Shown: positions 5,470 through 6,818 of the stretch, one piece after another | How the letters are laid out: each line of letters opens with the position of its first letter | Numbering within the stretch: the stretch's first letter is position 1 | Origin: Pseudomonadales bacterium | GTDB taxonomy: Bacteria; Pseudomonadota; Gammaproteobacteria; Steroidobacterales; Steroidobacteraceae | Reading direction: 5' to 3' | Length of the DNA stretch: 6,818 nucleotides | Assembly (NCBI GenBank): GCA_020442965.1 | Contig: JAGRJB010000318.1 | Location: forward strand, 1-6,818 | Position numbers and translations under genes: made by a program | The notes under the pieces: model-generated | Told to the model about the DNA's origin: nothing | The model's input: only the letters and a program-made list of their open reading frames with translations | Databases searched by the model: none

Positions 5470-6492
5470 TTGCGGCACCTGGTGCTTGTGCTGGCAGATC
5501 TATACTGCGCGAGTGGCGATGCGCGGTCCGAGCGGCAGCCAGACGCGATCGGGTCAGTGGCGATGCCTGCGTTCGATGAACTGTTGCGTTTTGCAACGCT
5601 GCATCCGAATCGCATCGCCTGGCGCGAGTGGCTGCGCAGAGTGCTGGACATTGCTCCGCAGAGCCCGGCGTCGATTGCGGCGCACGCGTGTGGAGCGCAC
5701 GCGACTGACGGTGCTGACGCTTGGCTGGCGACACCGCTCAGTCTCGAACCGCGGCTCGATCATGTGCGCGTGCGTGACGGTGGCTTGCTGACGCTGACCG
5801 AGGCGGAGCAAACGGCACTCGTTGCGGATTTCACGCAGTTGTTTGGACCGCAGCTCAAGCTCTCGATCGCGTCAGCGCGCGAGTTGCTCCTACACGGGCT
5901 CGTCGCCCGCGACGTGTCGACTACGGATCCAGCGCGCCTCCAGGGCGCCGATATTCGCGCACACATACCGATCGGCCGTGACGCAGCGCTGCTGCGCGCG
6001 CTGGCAAGCGAAATCGAACTGTGGCTGCACAGTCACGCGATCAACCGGCACCGGCGCAATCGCGGTGCGCTGGAAATTTCGGCGCTCTGGCTATGGGGTG
6101 GTACTGCGGATCCGCGAGCTTCATCTGCCGCTGCGGTACTCGCCGCGCCGCTGGGTCTGAAAGCCACGGCGTCCACGCTCGTGGCGACCGATGCGTACTC
6201 GCGTGGTTGCGCTGTCAGCGCAGGCTTGTCGGTCATATCGATGGCAAACCTCGAAGCGCTGGACAGCGCGATCGTCGTGTTGTGGCCGATGAGTGACGGT
6301 GCTGCGGGCGGGCTGGCACAAGTGGAGGCTCAGTGGATCGCGCCGGCGAACGCTGCGCTGCGTGCCGGCCGCATCGATGGTCTGACCGTGCTCGTCAACG
6401 ATCGCCTGTACACACTGCGACGTCGTGATCATTGGCGATTCTGGCGCCGGCGTTCGCATTGGCTCGATCGTCTGCGTACCGATCCGTCATAA
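5470..6492 (+). CDS. RpfE-type / COG4255 protein ('phosphoglycerate mutase-like'), function unknown
   Basis: A 340-residue protein matching, from memory of the family, the conserved uncharacterised proteins called RpfE in Xanthomonas and often annotated as cofactor-independent phosphoglycerate mutase-like. No enzyme activity is established. Seen: a hydrophobic start LRHLVLVLADLY, LHPNRIAWREWLRRVL (44-59), AWLATPLSLEPRLDHVRVRDGGLLTLTEAE (84-113; relatives have ADPVHL...DrlvLfDa..l.L...EA), a helical EIELWLHSHAINRHRRNRGALEISALWLWGG segment (181-211) that is the family hallmark, and a basic Trp/Arg-rich tail. The start is TTG at 5470, set by a perfect AGGAGGTGA. It is 8 bp upstream of recJ, so the two are probably co-transcribed, as rpfE and recJ are neighbours in the Xanthomonas rpf region. 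There is no signal peptide or membrane segment; it is probably cytoplasmic. Confidence 0.88.
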   Translation: MRHLVLVLADLYCASGDARSERQPDAIGSVAMPAFDELLRFATLHPNRIAWREWLRRVLDIAPQSPASIAAHACGAHATDGADAWLATPLSLEPRLDHVRVRDGGLLTLTEAEQTALVADFTQLFGPQLKLSIASARELLLHGLVARDVSTTDPARLQGADIRAHIPIGRDAALLRALASEIELWLHSHAINRHRRNRGALEISALWLWGGTADPRASSAAAVLAAPLGLKATASTLVATDAYSRGCAVSAGLSVISMANLEALDSAIVVLWPMSDGAAGGLAQVEAQWIAPANAALRAGRIDGLTVLVNDRLYTLRRRDHWRFWRRRSHWLDRLRTDPS

Positions 6493-6500
6493 TCGCGCGC

Positions 6501-6818
6501 ATGCAGCTCGTCGTGACTCGACGCAACCGTTCCCAACCTGCGCCGGCACCCCCACCTGGCGTCAATCCGGTGCTTTGGCAGGCCTATTGGACTCGAGGTG
6601 TTCGCGACGCTAACGATTTGGTGCTGAGTCTCGATCGCCTCACGCCCGTAGGAACGCTCGAAGGCATTGCGGCGGCAAGTGAGATTCTGATCGCGCATCG
6701 TGAACGCAAGATTCTCGTGGTTGGGGATTTCGATGCCGACGGTGCGACCAGCACCGCATTGATCGTTCGATGCCTGCGCGCCTTTGGCTTCGCCAACGTC
6801 GATTTCCTCGTACCCAAC
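6501..6818 (+). CDS. recJ: RecJ, single-stranded-DNA-specific 5'-3' exonuclease (N-terminal fragment)
   Basis: The first 106 codons of recJ, cut by the right edge. RecJ degrades single-stranded DNA 5' to 3' in RecF-pathway recombination and mismatch and base-excision repair. Translation from the ATG at 6501 stays open to the end of the window: MQLVVTRRNR, then PVLWQAYWTRGV (23-34), LSLDRLTPVGTLEGIAAASEILIAH (42-66), and ILVVGDFDADGATSTALIVRCLRAFG (71-96). The last is the DHH-family motif I with metal-binding aspartates Asp76, Asp78 and Asp80. It continues to VDFLVPN, where the family goes on to RFE.GYGL. It lies 8 bp after the RpfE-type gene, without a clear ribosome site, suggesting translational coupling within one transcript. 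Confidence 0.96.
   Translation, partial: MQLVVTRRNRSQPAPAPPPGVNPVLWQAYWTRGVRDANDLVLSLDRLTPVGTLEGIAAASEILIAHRERKILVVGDFDADGATSTALIVRCLRAFGFANVDFLVPN

Overview
This is a conserved chromosomal housekeeping region of a high-GC gammaproteobacterium. The gene content (ispD-ispF-truD and surE-pcm, then an RpfE-type gene next to recJ) and the protein sequences most resemble the Xanthomonadales/Nevskiales/Steroidobacterales side of the class. An N-terminal GIGMTS stretch in Pcm and the rpfE-recJ pairing, as I recall them from Xanthomonas, support this. The placement is inferred from motifs, not from a search. I saw no mobile element, CRISPR array, tRNA or rRNA.

Layout. Positions 1-2621 form a plus-strand run: the 3' end of ispD, complete ispF (isoprenoid MEP pathway), truD (tRNA pseudouridine-13 synthase) and a crotonase-fold protein that looks like a delta3-delta2-enoyl-CoA isomerase. 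It meets a minus-strand gene (2631-3191) encoding a small Smr-domain protein of SmrA type, only 9 bp away. That gene diverges across 78 bp from surE (TTG start at 3270), and surE overlaps pcm by 4 bp (GTGA). Positions 4691-5049 are a gene-free, AT-richer stretch of about 360 bp. A minus-strand Mth938/DUF498-like gene (5050-5421) then diverges across 48 bp from an RpfE/COG4255-type gene (5470-6492). The 5' part of recJ follows 8 bp later and runs off the window.

Functionally the region groups isoprenoid precursor synthesis, tRNA modification, damage repair and stationary-phase survival (SurE nucleotidase, Pcm isoaspartate repair) and DNA repair (RecJ exonuclease, possibly Smr). The proteins are ordinary. 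The points worth a second look are regulatory: two very compact divergent gene pairs with opposed, overlapping -10-like elements, a possibly near-leaderless DUF498 transcript, and the unexplained spacer after pcm. I found no convincing evidence of a new biological system.
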